From Clostridiaceae bacterium (lineage in GTDB: Bacteria > Bacillota > Clostridia > Tissierellales > Sporanaerobacteraceae): a DNA stretch of 64,000 bases. Positions 38,321 through 46,159 of the stretch are shown piece after piece; within the stretch, counting starts at the first letter, position 1; each line of letters opens with the position of its first letter. Under the pieces are notes generated by a model that saw nothing but the letters and a program-made list of their open reading frames with translations, was not told the DNA's origin and made no database searches. The DNA lies in contig JAHXQP010000009.1 of assembly GCA_019391515.1 (NCBI GenBank), forward strand, positions 1 through 64,000, written 5' to 3'. The position numbers were made by a program, and so were the translations under genes.

Positions 38321-40120
38321 TTAAATATTTACTTCTTCAATATTGTCTTCAAAGGAACTCTGTATATTATACACTCTTTTATATACTCCATCTTCTTTGA
38401 TTAAAGTTTCATGAGTTCCTTCTTGCACTATTTTCCCATTATCTAGGACAAGTATTAAATCAGCATCTTGTACTGTAGAAATTCTATGGGAAATTATAAA
38501 AGTAGTTGATTTACTTTTTCTCTCATTTAACGCTTCTCTTATAGCAATATCTGTTTCTGTATCTACTGCACTTAGGGAATCATCAAATACTACAATGGGA
38601 GATTCAACTATTATAGTTCTTGCAATAGCCATTCTTTGTTTTTGTCCTCCTGATAGGGATACTCCTCTTTCTCCCACAAGAGTGTCATATCCTTTGTCAA
38701 AGGAAGAGATATCATTGTGAATACTAGCAGCTTCAGCAGCTTCAAATACTTTTTTATCATTTAATCTTGGATTGGATATCTTAATGTTATCTCTTATAGT
38801 TTTGGCAAATAGGAAAGGTTCTTGAAGTACTAATCCAACATTTTTCCTGATCCATTTTTTATCAATACTTTTAAGTTCTATTCCATCTATTTTTATAGAA
38901 CCACTATCATAGTCATATAACCTAGGAAGAAGATGGACTAAAGAACTTTTTCCAGAACCAGTAGGTCCTAATATTGCAATAGTTTCACCAGCTTTTACAT
39001 CAAATGATATTCCCTTCAACACAGATTCTTTGTCTTCATAGCCAAAATATACATTTTTAAAAGATAAATTTCCAAGTATTTGTGGTTTTTCATGGTTTTC
39101 TTCGAGAATTTCTGTAGGTTCCTCAAGTATTTCTTCTATACGTCCTATGGAAACAATGGCTTTTCCCATATCTGTAAGTATTCTTCCCATCTGTCTTACA
39201 GGCCATAAAAGCATACTTTCATAGGTGATAAATACAACTAAAGTACCTAGTGATAATTGTCCTTTAGCTGCCCATAAACTTCCCATTGCTAGTACAGCTC
39301 CTATTTGCATCATACATATAAAGTCAGAAATAGACCAGTACCAAGCTAAAAGTTTTATAAGTCTAAAAGTCAAGTCTCTATATTGACTATTTTTCTTGTC
39401 AAATTTTTCAATTTCATAGCTTTGCCTAGCAAAAGCTTTTACAACTCTTATACCTGTTAAGTTTTCTTGTAACACTGTAGAAAGTCTTCCTTCAGCTTCA
39501 TCCACTTCTAAAAATATTTTTTGAACTTTAGAAAAAAATATAAAAGCAAATACAAATATAATAGGTACAACAGCCATAGAAACTAATGCCATTTTTACAT
39601 GAAGATTAAACATTATATAAGCTACAAATATTAAATTAAATAGTGAACCGCCAACTTCTACAAATTGAACTGCTAAAAAACGTCTAATAGTTTCTACATC
39701 CGAGCTACATCTTTGGATTAACTCTCCCGTATCAGCCTTAACATGATATTCATAAGGGAGTTTTTGGATATGATCATATAACTCTTCTCTTATGCTTTTA
39801 GCAGTGTTTTCCGCCGATTTACTAGATAAAGTGTTCTTAAGGTATAGGAACATACCTCTAAGAATAGTTAAGATGATTAATGCTATTCCTATTATCCAAA
39901 TATTGTTTTTTAGAAATACTTTACCTCCTAAAAAATTAATCAATTTTGCTAATTGTTCTGAATCGATTGGTTTATTTCCAATAATAGAGTCTATAGTAGT
40001 CTTTATTAAAAGAGGTCCTACTACAGTGAAAAAAGTAGCAAGTATAATACTTAAAATACTTAAAAGATAAATAAATTTACTGCCTTTCATAAATTTAAAA
40101 ATAGATTTTAGCTCCCTCAA
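38321..40120 (-). CDS. ABC exporter half-transporter, subunit with degenerate Walker B
   Basis: The start is TTG 40120 (MRELKSIFKFMKG), 6 nt after AGGAGGG; a GTG at 40144 falls inside the leader terminator. The 599-residue protein has a membrane domain then an ATPase domain: Walker A GPTGSGKSS, signature LSGGQKQR, and Walker B IVVFDDSLSAVD, where Asp replaces the catalytic Glu. That substitution marks the degenerate-site partner of heterodimeric exporters (known for TM287 and BmrC relatives). It is the first gene after a leader-peptide attenuator. Confidence 0.92.
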   Translation of the reverse strand: MRELKSIFKFMKGSKFIYLLSILSIILATFFTVVGPLLIKTTIDSIIGNKPIDSEQLAKLINFLGGKVFLKNNIWIIGIALIILTILRGMFLYLKNTLSSKSAENTAKSIREELYDHIQKLPYEYHVKADTGELIQRCSSDVETIRRFLAVQFVEVGGSLFNLIFVAYIMFNLHVKMALVSMAVVPIIFVFAFIFFSKVQKIFLEVDEAEGRLSTVLQENLTGIRVVKAFARQSYEIEKFDKKNSQYRDLTFRLIKLLAWYWSISDFICMMQIGAVLAMGSLWAAKGQLSLGTLVVFITYESMLLWPVRQMGRILTDMGKAIVSIGRIEEILEEPTEILEENHEKPQILGNLSFKNVYFGYEDKESVLKGISFDVKAGETIAILGPTGSGKSSLVHLLPRLYDYDSGSIKIDGIELKSIDKKWIRKNVGLVLQEPFLFAKTIRDNIKISNPRLNDKKVFEAAEAASIHNDISSFDKGYDTLVGERGVSLSGGQKQRMAIARTIIVESPIVVFDDSLSAVDTETDIAIREALNERKSKSTTFIISHRISTVQDADLILVLDNGKIVQEGTHETLIKEDGVYKRVYNIQSSFEDNIEEVNI

Positions 40121-40144
40121 AAATATCCCTCCTGTTTTAAGCAC

Positions 40145-40195
40145 AAAAAAACCATAGGTTTGAATCTTATATAATATTCAATATCCTATGGTTTT
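40145..40195 (-). terminator. Leader terminator 2 (pair 3-4)
   Basis: The minus-strand arms at 40195-40185 and 40158-40148 form 11 bp, with an inner ATTCAA/TTGAAT-type stem (40160-40165 with 40176-40181). They run into a T-tract (complement of A7 at 40145-40151), about 25 nt before the exporter start codon. Confidence 0.85.
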
Positions 40196-40273
40196 AATTC
40201 ATACATTAAATTAGGTGTTTTGGGAATGGATAACGTATAGCTTAGGTTTAATGCATAAATATTTTATAAATAT

Positions 40274-40300
40274 AAAAACCATAGGATATGACACCTATGG
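40274..40300 (-). terminator. Leader terminator 1 (pair 1-2)
   Basis: Minus-strand CCATAGG (40300-40294), an 8-nt loop and CCTATGG (40285-40279) are followed by TTTTT (complement of 40274-40278). It lies about 35 nt after the leader-peptide stop codon. Confidence 0.8.
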
Positions 40301-40333
40301 CTATTTATCAAATATATTGCAAAGAATTACCAA

Positions 40334-40426
40334 TCAAAAAATAGTCACAGGTCGTCTGTTAGTTATTGAATTTTTAACTATTAAATTTTTATTGATTATC
40401 TGAAATCTAATAAGCATTTTCATCAT
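40334..40426 (-). CDS. Leader peptide of the ABC exporter operon (30 residues)
   Basis: A strong Shine-Dalgarno (AAAAGGAGGT, 40440-40431) lies 5 nt before ATG 40426 and 8 nt before ATG 40423. The frame encodes 30 residues beginning MMKMLIRFQI and ending NRRPVTIF before TGA. Near its end the codons for R-R-P contain ACGACCT (40355-40349), complementary to AGGTCGT at the ribosome site (40434-40428), so the RNA may also mask its own start. No homologue is recognised; the role as a stalling sensor is inferred from position and the downstream paired terminators. Confidence 0.7.
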   Translation of the reverse strand: MMKMLIRFQIINKNLIVKNSITNRRPVTIF

Positions 40427-40458
40427 CACGACCTCCTTTTTGATTGTTCTTTCTATAC

Positions 40459-40487
40459 ATTATAGTATTTATTTTTAGAAAATTCAA
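40459..40487 (-). promoter_or_regulatory. Promoter of the ABC exporter leader
   Basis: On the minus strand, TTGAAT (40487-40482), a 17-bp spacer and a perfect TATAAT (40464-40459) predict a start near 40452 and a leader of about 330 nt before the exporter start. Confidence 0.8.
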
Positions 40488-40573
40488 CTAAAAATTGATT
40501 TGTAACAAAAATGTAACAAGTATTTGCAAAATAAAAATAAAATGGAATTTAAAGCGTAAGGTTTTCTAAAACA

Positions 40574-40582
40574 TGGTATAAT
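40574..40582 (+). promoter_or_regulatory. Extended -10 promoter of the surface-protein gene
   Basis: TGGTATAAT at 40574-40582 is an extended -10 element. No convincing -35 stands 17 bp upstream. It lies about 90 bp before the GTG start at 40671. The region 40488-40670 otherwise holds nothing I can identify. Confidence 0.5.
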
Positions 40583-40670
40583 ATGCATAGATATATAAAA
40601 TATCCTTCTAATTGAACATGTATAATTATTTTAATATTCACATTATTAAAACATTAGGAGATGAAAAAAA

Positions 40671-41531
40671 GTGAATAAAGTATTAGATGTTTTCTTATTG
40701 ATTTTTATTAGTGTTTTTCTAATATCACAGATTGCTTATGGAACAGATTCTTTAAATATTATAGAACAACAATCTTTAGATAAATTTGAAGAAAGTAAAA
40801 AAGTTAAAGAAGTTGTTGAAGATGATCAATTGAACATTAAAAAGACTATATTTGATCTTAAAGATGAACTTGGTCGAGAAGAGTTTTCTGATATTAAAAA
40901 TATAGATGAAATAGTTTTTGGTGAACCCTATAAAGTTATTGTAGCAGATTATGCTGTTATTAAAGATTTAATAAATAATAAGCCTATTTTAGAATCTATA
41001 GAGAATTCTCCATATTCTTGGGAGGTTCCTATTTTTAGAACTAGAGAAGTACTAGAACCTATAGGTTCTTTTGAAGTAGATATTGTAGATGGAAAATGGG
41101 GATTAGCTGAAGTTGGAGGCTATATGTTCCCAGAGGATATAGCATTTAGCAGTAGTCCAGAAGAAATATCTAAGTTTTTAGAAGAGAATCAAATTGAAAA
41201 TATTAATTCATTTTTTCGCATATGTATATCGGAGCTTGGTACTGATTTTTTATATGTAAATACAGATGATAATGAGTATTTCATTCCTTTAATTTATAAT
41301 GTAGAAAGTTCATATGGTTATAAAAATAGACAGATATTGGCTAGAGATGAGTTAGTGGAAAAAGTAGAAGAGCCAATTAAAAGGTTAGAAGAAAATAAAA
41401 ATTTAGATATAGGATCTAGCCCAGACACTACTAATCCCAATAAAATAAATAAATATGCCATTGTGCTAATATCATCATTAAGTATATTTTTAATTATTTT
41501 ACTAAGTAATAGGAAATTTAAAAAAGCTTAA
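40671..41531 (+). CDS. Secreted, membrane-anchored protein of unknown function
   Basis: The 286-residue protein starts at GTG 40671, 10 nt after TAGGAG; an ATG at 40661 is out of frame and stops at once. It has a signal peptide (residues 1-24, ending IAYG), an acidic extracytoplasmic region of about 230 residues with coiled-coil-like charge in residues 30-70, and a C-terminal membrane helix (AIVLISSLSIFLIILL) followed by a short positive tail. I recognise no domain. It is divergent from the attenuated ABC exporter and flanked by a perfect terminator. Confidence 0.75.
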   Translation: MNKVLDVFLLIFISVFLISQIAYGTDSLNIIEQQSLDKFEESKKVKEVVEDDQLNIKKTIFDLKDELGREEFSDIKNIDEIVFGEPYKVIVADYAVIKDLINNKPILESIENSPYSWEVPIFRTREVLEPIGSFEVDIVDGKWGLAEVGGYMFPEDIAFSSSPEEISKFLEENQIENINSFFRICISELGTDFLYVNTDDNEYFIPLIYNVESSYGYKNRQILARDELVEKVEEPIKRLEENKNLDIGSSPDTTNPNKINKYAIVLISSLSIFLIILLSNRKFKKA

Positions 41532-41570
41532 AAATATATCAGGTTGCAAATTTGCAACCTGATATATTTT
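41531..41570. terminator. Perfect 40-nt palindrome, bidirectional terminator
   Basis: A loopless perfect 20-bp inverted repeat (41531-41550 with 41551-41570) with A4 and T4 ends lies between two convergent genes and starts at the last base of the upstream stop codon. Confidence 0.92.
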
Positions 41571-41571
41571 A

Positions 41572-42951
41572 TTAACTAAATTGTCTTCCTAATAATACTC
41601 CATTAACACTTGCTTGCATTAATCCTCTAGTTATTCCTGCTCCATCTCCACCGACGTAGAGATTTTTAATATTAGTTTCAAAGTTATCATTAGTAATTAC
41701 TTTGTTTGAGTAAAATTTAACTTCAACCCCATATAATAATGTTTCATCACTAGCAAGGCCTGGAGCTACATGGTCAAGGGCTATTATCATTTCATCTATA
41801 TCTTTTAAAAGTCTATGGGGAAGTACTAGACTTAAATCTCCAGGAACTGCATCTTTTAATGTTGGAATTATATTATTTCTGCATAATCTTTTTTCATTAG
41901 TTCTTCTACCTTTTTTGAAATCTCCATACCTTTGAACTAGTATCTTATTTCCTGATAACATATTTCCAAGTTTAGCTATATGCATACCATATTCTATTGG
42001 TGAATTGAATGGTTTTGTAAAATGCTTTGTTACAAGTAGTGCAAAATTAGTATTTTTTGTTTTTAAACTATCTGATTTATAGCTATGACCATTTACAACA
42101 GCTAAATTGTCATCATAATATTCTGTAGATACTTCTCCACCTGGATTGGTACAAAATGTTCTAACTTTGTCATCAAAAGTGGGAGTATAGTATATAAGTT
42201 TGCTTTCATACATGGCTTTATTTAGCTCTTCCATTATTTCATTTCTAGTTTCAACCCTAACGCCAATATCTACATCTCCAGTCTCTGTGTCAATATCGTG
42301 TTTATGGCATAAATTTTTTAGCCAATCAGAGCCTTCTCTACCAACACAAATAATTACTCTATCTGCCAAATATTCTTTATCAGCTATAACTCCTTTTATT
42401 TTTCTATCATTATCAAGTATTATATCTTTTACAGGATTTCTAAACTTAAGTTCTACTCCAATTTTCTTTAAATAAGTTTCAATTTTTGAGTATATATTAT
42501 ATCCTTCTTCTGTACCCATATGTCTGATAGGACATTCCACAAGTTTTAAATTACTTCTTATAGCTTTTTTTCTAATTTCATCAATCTGTTCCTTATTATC
42601 GATGCCATAAATTTTTTTATCAGCACCAAATTTTAAATAAATTTCATCTACATAATCTATTAGCTCTTGGGTTTTTTCATATCCAATATATTCAGGTAGA
42701 TTTCCACCTACATCTGGTGAAAGAGATAATTTTCCATCAGAATAAGCGCCAGCTCCTGCAAATCCAGTAGTTATATTACAAGGAGAGCAGTTTACACAAT
42801 TACCAGTTTTTCTTTTAGGACAAATTCTTTTTGAAATAGAACTGCCTTTTTCTAGAATCAATATACTTTTATTTGGATTATTTTTTTTGAGTTCTAAAGC
42901 TGTAAATATACCACAAGGACCTGCACCAACAATTATAATATCATACTTCAT
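41572..42951 (-). CDS. Uncharacterised FAD-dependent dehydrogenase (COG2509 type)
   Basis: The 459-residue flavoprotein begins MKYDIIIVGAGPCGIFTALEL (FAD Rossmann motif) and has a cysteine group C44/C52/C55/C58 (CPKRKTGNCVNCSPCN), then GFAGAGAYSDGKLSLSPDVGG, GPGLASDETLLYGVEVKFYS-like text and a C-terminal LYVGGDGAGITRGLMQASVNG FAD-binding loop. This is the COG2509 group of uncharacterised FAD dehydrogenases. The four cysteines could bind a metal or cluster. The reaction is unknown. It is convergent with the surface-protein gene and ends 1 nt beyond their shared terminator. Confidence 0.85.
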   Translation of the reverse strand: MKYDIIIVGAGPCGIFTALELKKNNPNKSILILEKGSSISKRICPKRKTGNCVNCSPCNITTGFAGAGAYSDGKLSLSPDVGGNLPEYIGYEKTQELIDYVDEIYLKFGADKKIYGIDNKEQIDEIRKKAIRSNLKLVECPIRHMGTEEGYNIYSKIETYLKKIGVELKFRNPVKDIILDNDRKIKGVIADKEYLADRVIICVGREGSDWLKNLCHKHDIDTETGDVDIGVRVETRNEIMEELNKAMYESKLIYYTPTFDDKVRTFCTNPGGEVSTEYYDDNLAVVNGHSYKSDSLKTKNTNFALLVTKHFTKPFNSPIEYGMHIAKLGNMLSGNKILVQRYGDFKKGRRTNEKRLCRNNIIPTLKDAVPGDLSLVLPHRLLKDIDEMIIALDHVAPGLASDETLLYGVEVKFYSNKVITNDNFETNIKNLYVGGDGAGITRGLMQASVNGVLLGRQFS

Positions 42952-43012
42952 AACTCTACCTCCTTAAAATCATATCAATTCAATACCCTATTTAATAATA
43001 TACTTTTTTAGC

Positions 43013-43047
43013 AAAAAAAACTACTCATTGTTTTGAGTAGTTTTTTT
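43013..43047. terminator. Bidirectional terminator overlapping the DUF3343 stop
   Basis: CTACTCA (43021-43027) and TGAGTAG (43034-43040) form a 7-bp hairpin with T-runs on both strands (A8 at 43013-43020; T7 at 43041-43047). The last codons of the DUF3343 gene are part of the stem. Confidence 0.85.
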
Positions 43048-43308
43048 AATATGGTTTAAAAGCCAGGATTTCCTCTCTTTTCTAACTATTTTATGAAATT
43101 TATCAAATTCTAATTTTTTTTCTTCACATATTTCAAGTATTTTTTCTTTCTTTTCACAAGGTATTTTAGCAGATAGTCCACAGCTAGAGCTAATCTGTCT
43201 AGGTACAGGCATTAATTTTATGGAAAAACCAAATTCCTTAAAGATTTTTTCAAAAGCCAATGCTTCTTGTGTTGTATGAAAAGTAATTACACAATAAAAA
43301 TCATTCAT
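43021..43308 (-). CDS. DUF3343 protein, putative selenium/sulfur carrier
   Basis: The 95-residue protein matches the DUF3343 family: FYCVITFHTTQEALAFEK at the start and the conserved PVPRQISSSCGLSAK with C43, plus C51. DUF3343 genes recur beside YedE and TusA/YedF in genomes that use selenium, and the Cys-Gly-Leu-Ser motif suggests a thiol that carries or presents S or Se (inference). It is the last gene of a yedE-tusA-DUF3343 operon on the minus strand. Confidence 0.85.
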   Translation of the reverse strand: MNDFYCVITFHTTQEALAFEKIFKEFGFSIKLMPVPRQISSSCGLSAKIPCEKKEKILEICEEKKLEFDKFHKIVRKERKSWLLNHIKKTTQNNE

Positions 43309-43316
43309 TGAATCAC

Positions 43317-43529
43317 CTATTTCTGAATATGAAGGATGAAATAGCTTTTATCTTCCTCAACATCAACCTTATATCCACTATTTTTTGCAAAACGTGTTAC
43401 ATTTTCAACTGCTACTTCCACATCTACAAGTATATCAAAAGATTCCTCTGGGCTTTCATCTAAGGCATTTTTCGTCATTATCACTGGCTCAGGACAAGAT
43501 CTTCCTCTAGCATCTATAGTTTTAGCCAT
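43317..43529 (-). CDS. TusA/SirA-family sulfur (selenium) carrier
   Basis: The 70-residue protein has the TusA fold signature DARGRSCPEPVIMTKNAL with the active thiol C12 (CPEP motif). TusA relatives carry persulfide sulfur. Those encoded next to YedE, often as the YedF fusion, are linked to selenium metabolism. Here the domain stands alone, without the C-terminal YedF extension. It starts at ATG 43529, one base after the YedE stop, so it is tightly coupled. Confidence 0.92.
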   Translation of the reverse strand: MAKTIDARGRSCPEPVIMTKNALDESPEESFDILVDVEVAVENVTRFAKNSGYKVDVEEDKSYFILHIQK

Positions 43530-44615
43530 CTACATTACCTCCTCTTTTTTTCTTCTTTCTTTTAGGACATTTTTAACTACGCTATTTCCAATTAAAATTA
43601 CTACAATAAGTCCTATGATGACTGCTAACTTTCCATTTGGAGTAACTCCTTCAGGACTAGAAGCTATTTGAAAATTGTGTGCAAAAGCTGCACCAACAAT
43701 TAAACCTAATATAGTGATTCCAGCATCTGAATCTCCTTCACTGGCTAGTATTGTTTGTCTTAGTGGACATCCACCTAAAAGGATAGAACATATACCAGTT
43801 AGAACCATCCCTAAGAAATTCCAAAGGTGATTTGTATGGGCTACTGGTTGGTTAGCAAAACTTATTTGAAAAGAATCAAAGTTTAAGACTAGATTACCTA
43901 TTAAATTAAAAATAAATATACCTAATATGCCCCATAGAAAATGATAGTCCTTAATAAGGATTGCATCTCTAAAACCACCAGCAGTACAAATTCTTGATCT
44001 TTGTAATATGAAACCTGAAATTAGTCCCAAAGATAGTGCAATAAGCACCGGAGCTTTCATGGAACCAGGTCCTTCTGTACTGAAAAAGATAAAAGATGGT
44101 TTTATTAATAAAAGTAATAGTAGTAATATAGAGAAAGTTGGAATGATATAAGAAGATACTTTAGTTTGCTTTGTGCTTTGTCCCAGAGAGTAACCTTTTT
44201 TTAAGAAATGAATTCCAATATAAATTCCTAGTAGATATCCAAGAAGACCAAATATAGCATTTAAATCCCCGTTAGCAAGTCTCAATATCATTCTAAGAGG
44301 ACATCCTAAAAATACTAATGCGCCAAACATTAAAAATATAGCTAGTACAAATCTTATTATCGGAGAAGAACCGCCTCTAGATTTAAATTCTCCACCTAAA
44401 ATTGCAGCTAATACTCCCCCGAAAATAAATCCAATGATTTCAGGTCGTATGTATTGCACAACTTCTGCCCTATGAAGGCCTAATGCTCCAGCAATATCCC
44501 TATAGAAGCATGCAACGCATATACCCATGTTTCCTGGGTTCCCCAGTTTCATTAAAATAGCACCTATTAAACCGATGATTCCACCATAAATAAAGATTTT
44601 TTTGTTCTCTTTCAT
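43530..44615 (-). CDS. YedE-family membrane transporter (putative selenium or sulfur compound)
   Basis: The 361-residue protein has two YeeE/YedE halves, each with a Cys-containing signature: FLGCPLRMILRLANGD near residue 102 and LLGGCPLRQTILASEGDSD near residue 280, plus ICVACFYRDIAG near residue 32. Some YedE/YeeE proteins transport thiosulfate; the version paired with TusA and DUF3343 is annotated as selenium-related in other genomes. About ten membrane helices are visible. It is the first gene of the operon and divergent from a hydrogenase-like gene. AAAGGGGTGTTAG precedes the ATG. Confidence 0.88.
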   Translation of the reverse strand: MKENKKIFIYGGIIGLIGAILMKLGNPGNMGICVACFYRDIAGALGLHRAEVVQYIRPEIIGFIFGGVLAAILGGEFKSRGGSSPIIRFVLAIFLMFGALVFLGCPLRMILRLANGDLNAIFGLLGYLLGIYIGIHFLKKGYSLGQSTKQTKVSSYIIPTFSILLLLLLLIKPSFIFFSTEGPGSMKAPVLIALSLGLISGFILQRSRICTAGGFRDAILIKDYHFLWGILGIFIFNLIGNLVLNFDSFQISFANQPVAHTNHLWNFLGMVLTGICSILLGGCPLRQTILASEGDSDAGITILGLIVGAAFAHNFQIASSPEGVTPNGKLAVIIGLIVVILIGNSVVKNVLKERRKKEEVM

Positions 44616-44792
44616 TCTAACACCCCTTTATTTATATATTTATTCCACAATTCAATTATATAAAATTATAGTTTTTTATTAAAATAATAAATATCAATAC
44701 TAGTTAATAAATTATCAAATTGATCTATAATAGTTAAAATATATATGGAAGTTTTGGGGAATATTATATTTAAGGTTAATGGAGGGATTGAA

Positions 44793-46142
44793 ATGAAAAG
44801 AGCAAAGTATAGGCAATTATTTAAAGAAATACTTAAAGCTTATTACGAAGAAGTATTTGAAGAAAAAATAGAAGAGATAATGAATAGAGAAGATATAAAT
44901 AAAGAAAGCCTTTCAAAAGTAATTTCTGCTATCTGTGGCGTGGAAGTAGATTATTCGGGTGATTTTTCAGAAAATTTAAAGTCTGCTATTAAAAATTATC
45001 AAGAAACTAACAAAGTTGTTATAAATACATCATCTTGTATAAAAAACTGTATAAAAGTTGATGATAAAATTATTTGTGAAAATGCTTGTCCTTTTGATGC
45101 AATTATAGTAGATAAAGAGACATTGCTCCCTAGTATAAGTATTGATTTATGCGTGAACTGTGGTATATGTATAGATTCTTGTAAAAATAAAAATTTTATA
45201 GACAAAATAGAGTTTCTCCCCATTTTAGAAATATTGAAAGAGAATAAAAAAGTGATTGCTGCAGTAGCACCTTCTATAGCTGGACAGTTTGGTGAGAATG
45301 TGTCTATGGGTCAATTAAGAGCAGCTTTGAAACATATAGGATTTGAAGATATGGTAGAAGTAGCTTTTTTTGCCGATATGTTGACTATAAAAGAAGCAGT
45401 AGAATTCAACAGGCATATTAATAAAGAAAAAGATTTTTTACTTTCTTCTTGTTGTTGTCCTATATGGGTTGGTATGATAAAAGGAAGATTTAAAGAATTA
45501 GTTAAATATACTTCTCCTTCTGTGTCCCCTATGATTGCAGCAGGAAAAATTATAAAAGAAATCGATCCAGAATGTAAGGTAGTATTTATAGGACCTTGCG
45601 TAGCTAAGAAGGGAGAAGCAAAATTAGATGATATAAAAGGTGCAATAGATTATGTACTTACCTTTACTGAACTTAAAGATATATTCGAAGTATTTGATAT
45701 AGATCCAAATAAATTTCATGAAGAACTATCTACCCAATACTCATCTAGGGGAGGTAGAATATATGGGAGAATTGGAGGAGTATCTTTAGCTGTAGAAGAT
45801 GCAGTGAAGGAAATGTATCCAGATAAAATAGAATTATTTACATCGGAACAGGCTAGTGGCATAAAAGAATGTAAAGCTATGCTTCAATCTGCTTTAAAAG
45901 GAGAAGCTAGTGCAGCATTTTTAGAGGGTATGGGTTGTGATGGTGGTTGTGTAGGTGGACCAAAAGCTATTATTTTAAAAGAAAAAGGTAAGCAATATAT
46001 AGAAAAATATAGTGATGATTCTAAAGTTAATATTTCAGTAGATAATAGAATAATGAAAAAATTCTTGAAAAATATAGGTATAGATAGTATTGAAGATTTT
46101 GAAGATGAGAGAAAAGTAGAAATTTTTGAGAGAAATTTTTAA
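44793..46142 (+). CDS. [FeFe]-hydrogenase-like protein with altered H-cluster loop 1
   Basis: ATG 44793 (MKRAKYRQLFKEIL) follows AATGGAGGGATTG; an upstream in-frame ATG at 44745 lacks a site. The 449-residue protein has two 4Fe-4S motifs (C82/C86/C95/C99 and C120/C123/C126/C130) and an H-cluster domain with loops SSCCCPIW (218-225), IGPCVAKK (266-273) and MGCDGGC (380-386). All cluster-ligand cysteines remain, but loop 1 has Ser-Cys in place of Thr-Ser and three consecutive cysteines. The N-terminal 75 residues are a helical region of unknown type. It may be a sensory or divergent group B enzyme. Confidence 0.82.
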   Translation: MKRAKYRQLFKEILKAYYEEVFEEKIEEIMNREDINKESLSKVISAICGVEVDYSGDFSENLKSAIKNYQETNKVVINTSSCIKNCIKVDDKIICENACPFDAIIVDKETLLPSISIDLCVNCGICIDSCKNKNFIDKIEFLPILEILKENKKVIAAVAPSIAGQFGENVSMGQLRAALKHIGFEDMVEVAFFADMLTIKEAVEFNRHINKEKDFLLSSCCCPIWVGMIKGRFKELVKYTSPSVSPMIAAGKIIKEIDPECKVVFIGPCVAKKGEAKLDDIKGAIDYVLTFTELKDIFEVFDIDPNKFHEELSTQYSSRGGRIYGRIGGVSLAVEDAVKEMYPDKIELFTSEQASGIKECKAMLQSALKGEASAAFLEGMGCDGGCVGGPKAIILKEKGKQYIEKYSDDSKVNISVDNRIMKKFLKNIGIDSIEDFEDERKVEIFERNF

Positions 46143-46159
46143 TATATGGGGGAATTGAG

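Larger units (their letters stand above)
40142..40452 (-). promoter_or_regulatory. Leader-peptide attenuator upstream of the ABC exporter operon
   Basis: On the minus strand the leader holds a translated small frame (40426 to 40334) followed by four copies of one 7-nt arm in alternating sense: CCATAGG (40300-40294), CCTATGG (40285-40279), CCATAGG (40191-40185), CCTATGG (40158-40152). Pairing 1-2 gives a hairpin followed by T5; pairing 3-4 gives an 11-bp hairpin followed by T7. Pairing 2-3 is also 11 bp (AAAACCATAGG with CCTATGGTTTT) and would destroy both terminators. This is the layout of a ribosome-controlled transcription attenuator, as known for the bmrB leader ahead of bmrCD in Bacillus. 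Confidence 0.8.

Noticed and set aside
40215-40403. Plus-strand frame of 62 codons in the exporter leader
   Set aside because: It has no ribosome-binding site and lies antisense to the leader peptide and the paired terminators on the minus strand, which explain the sequence better.
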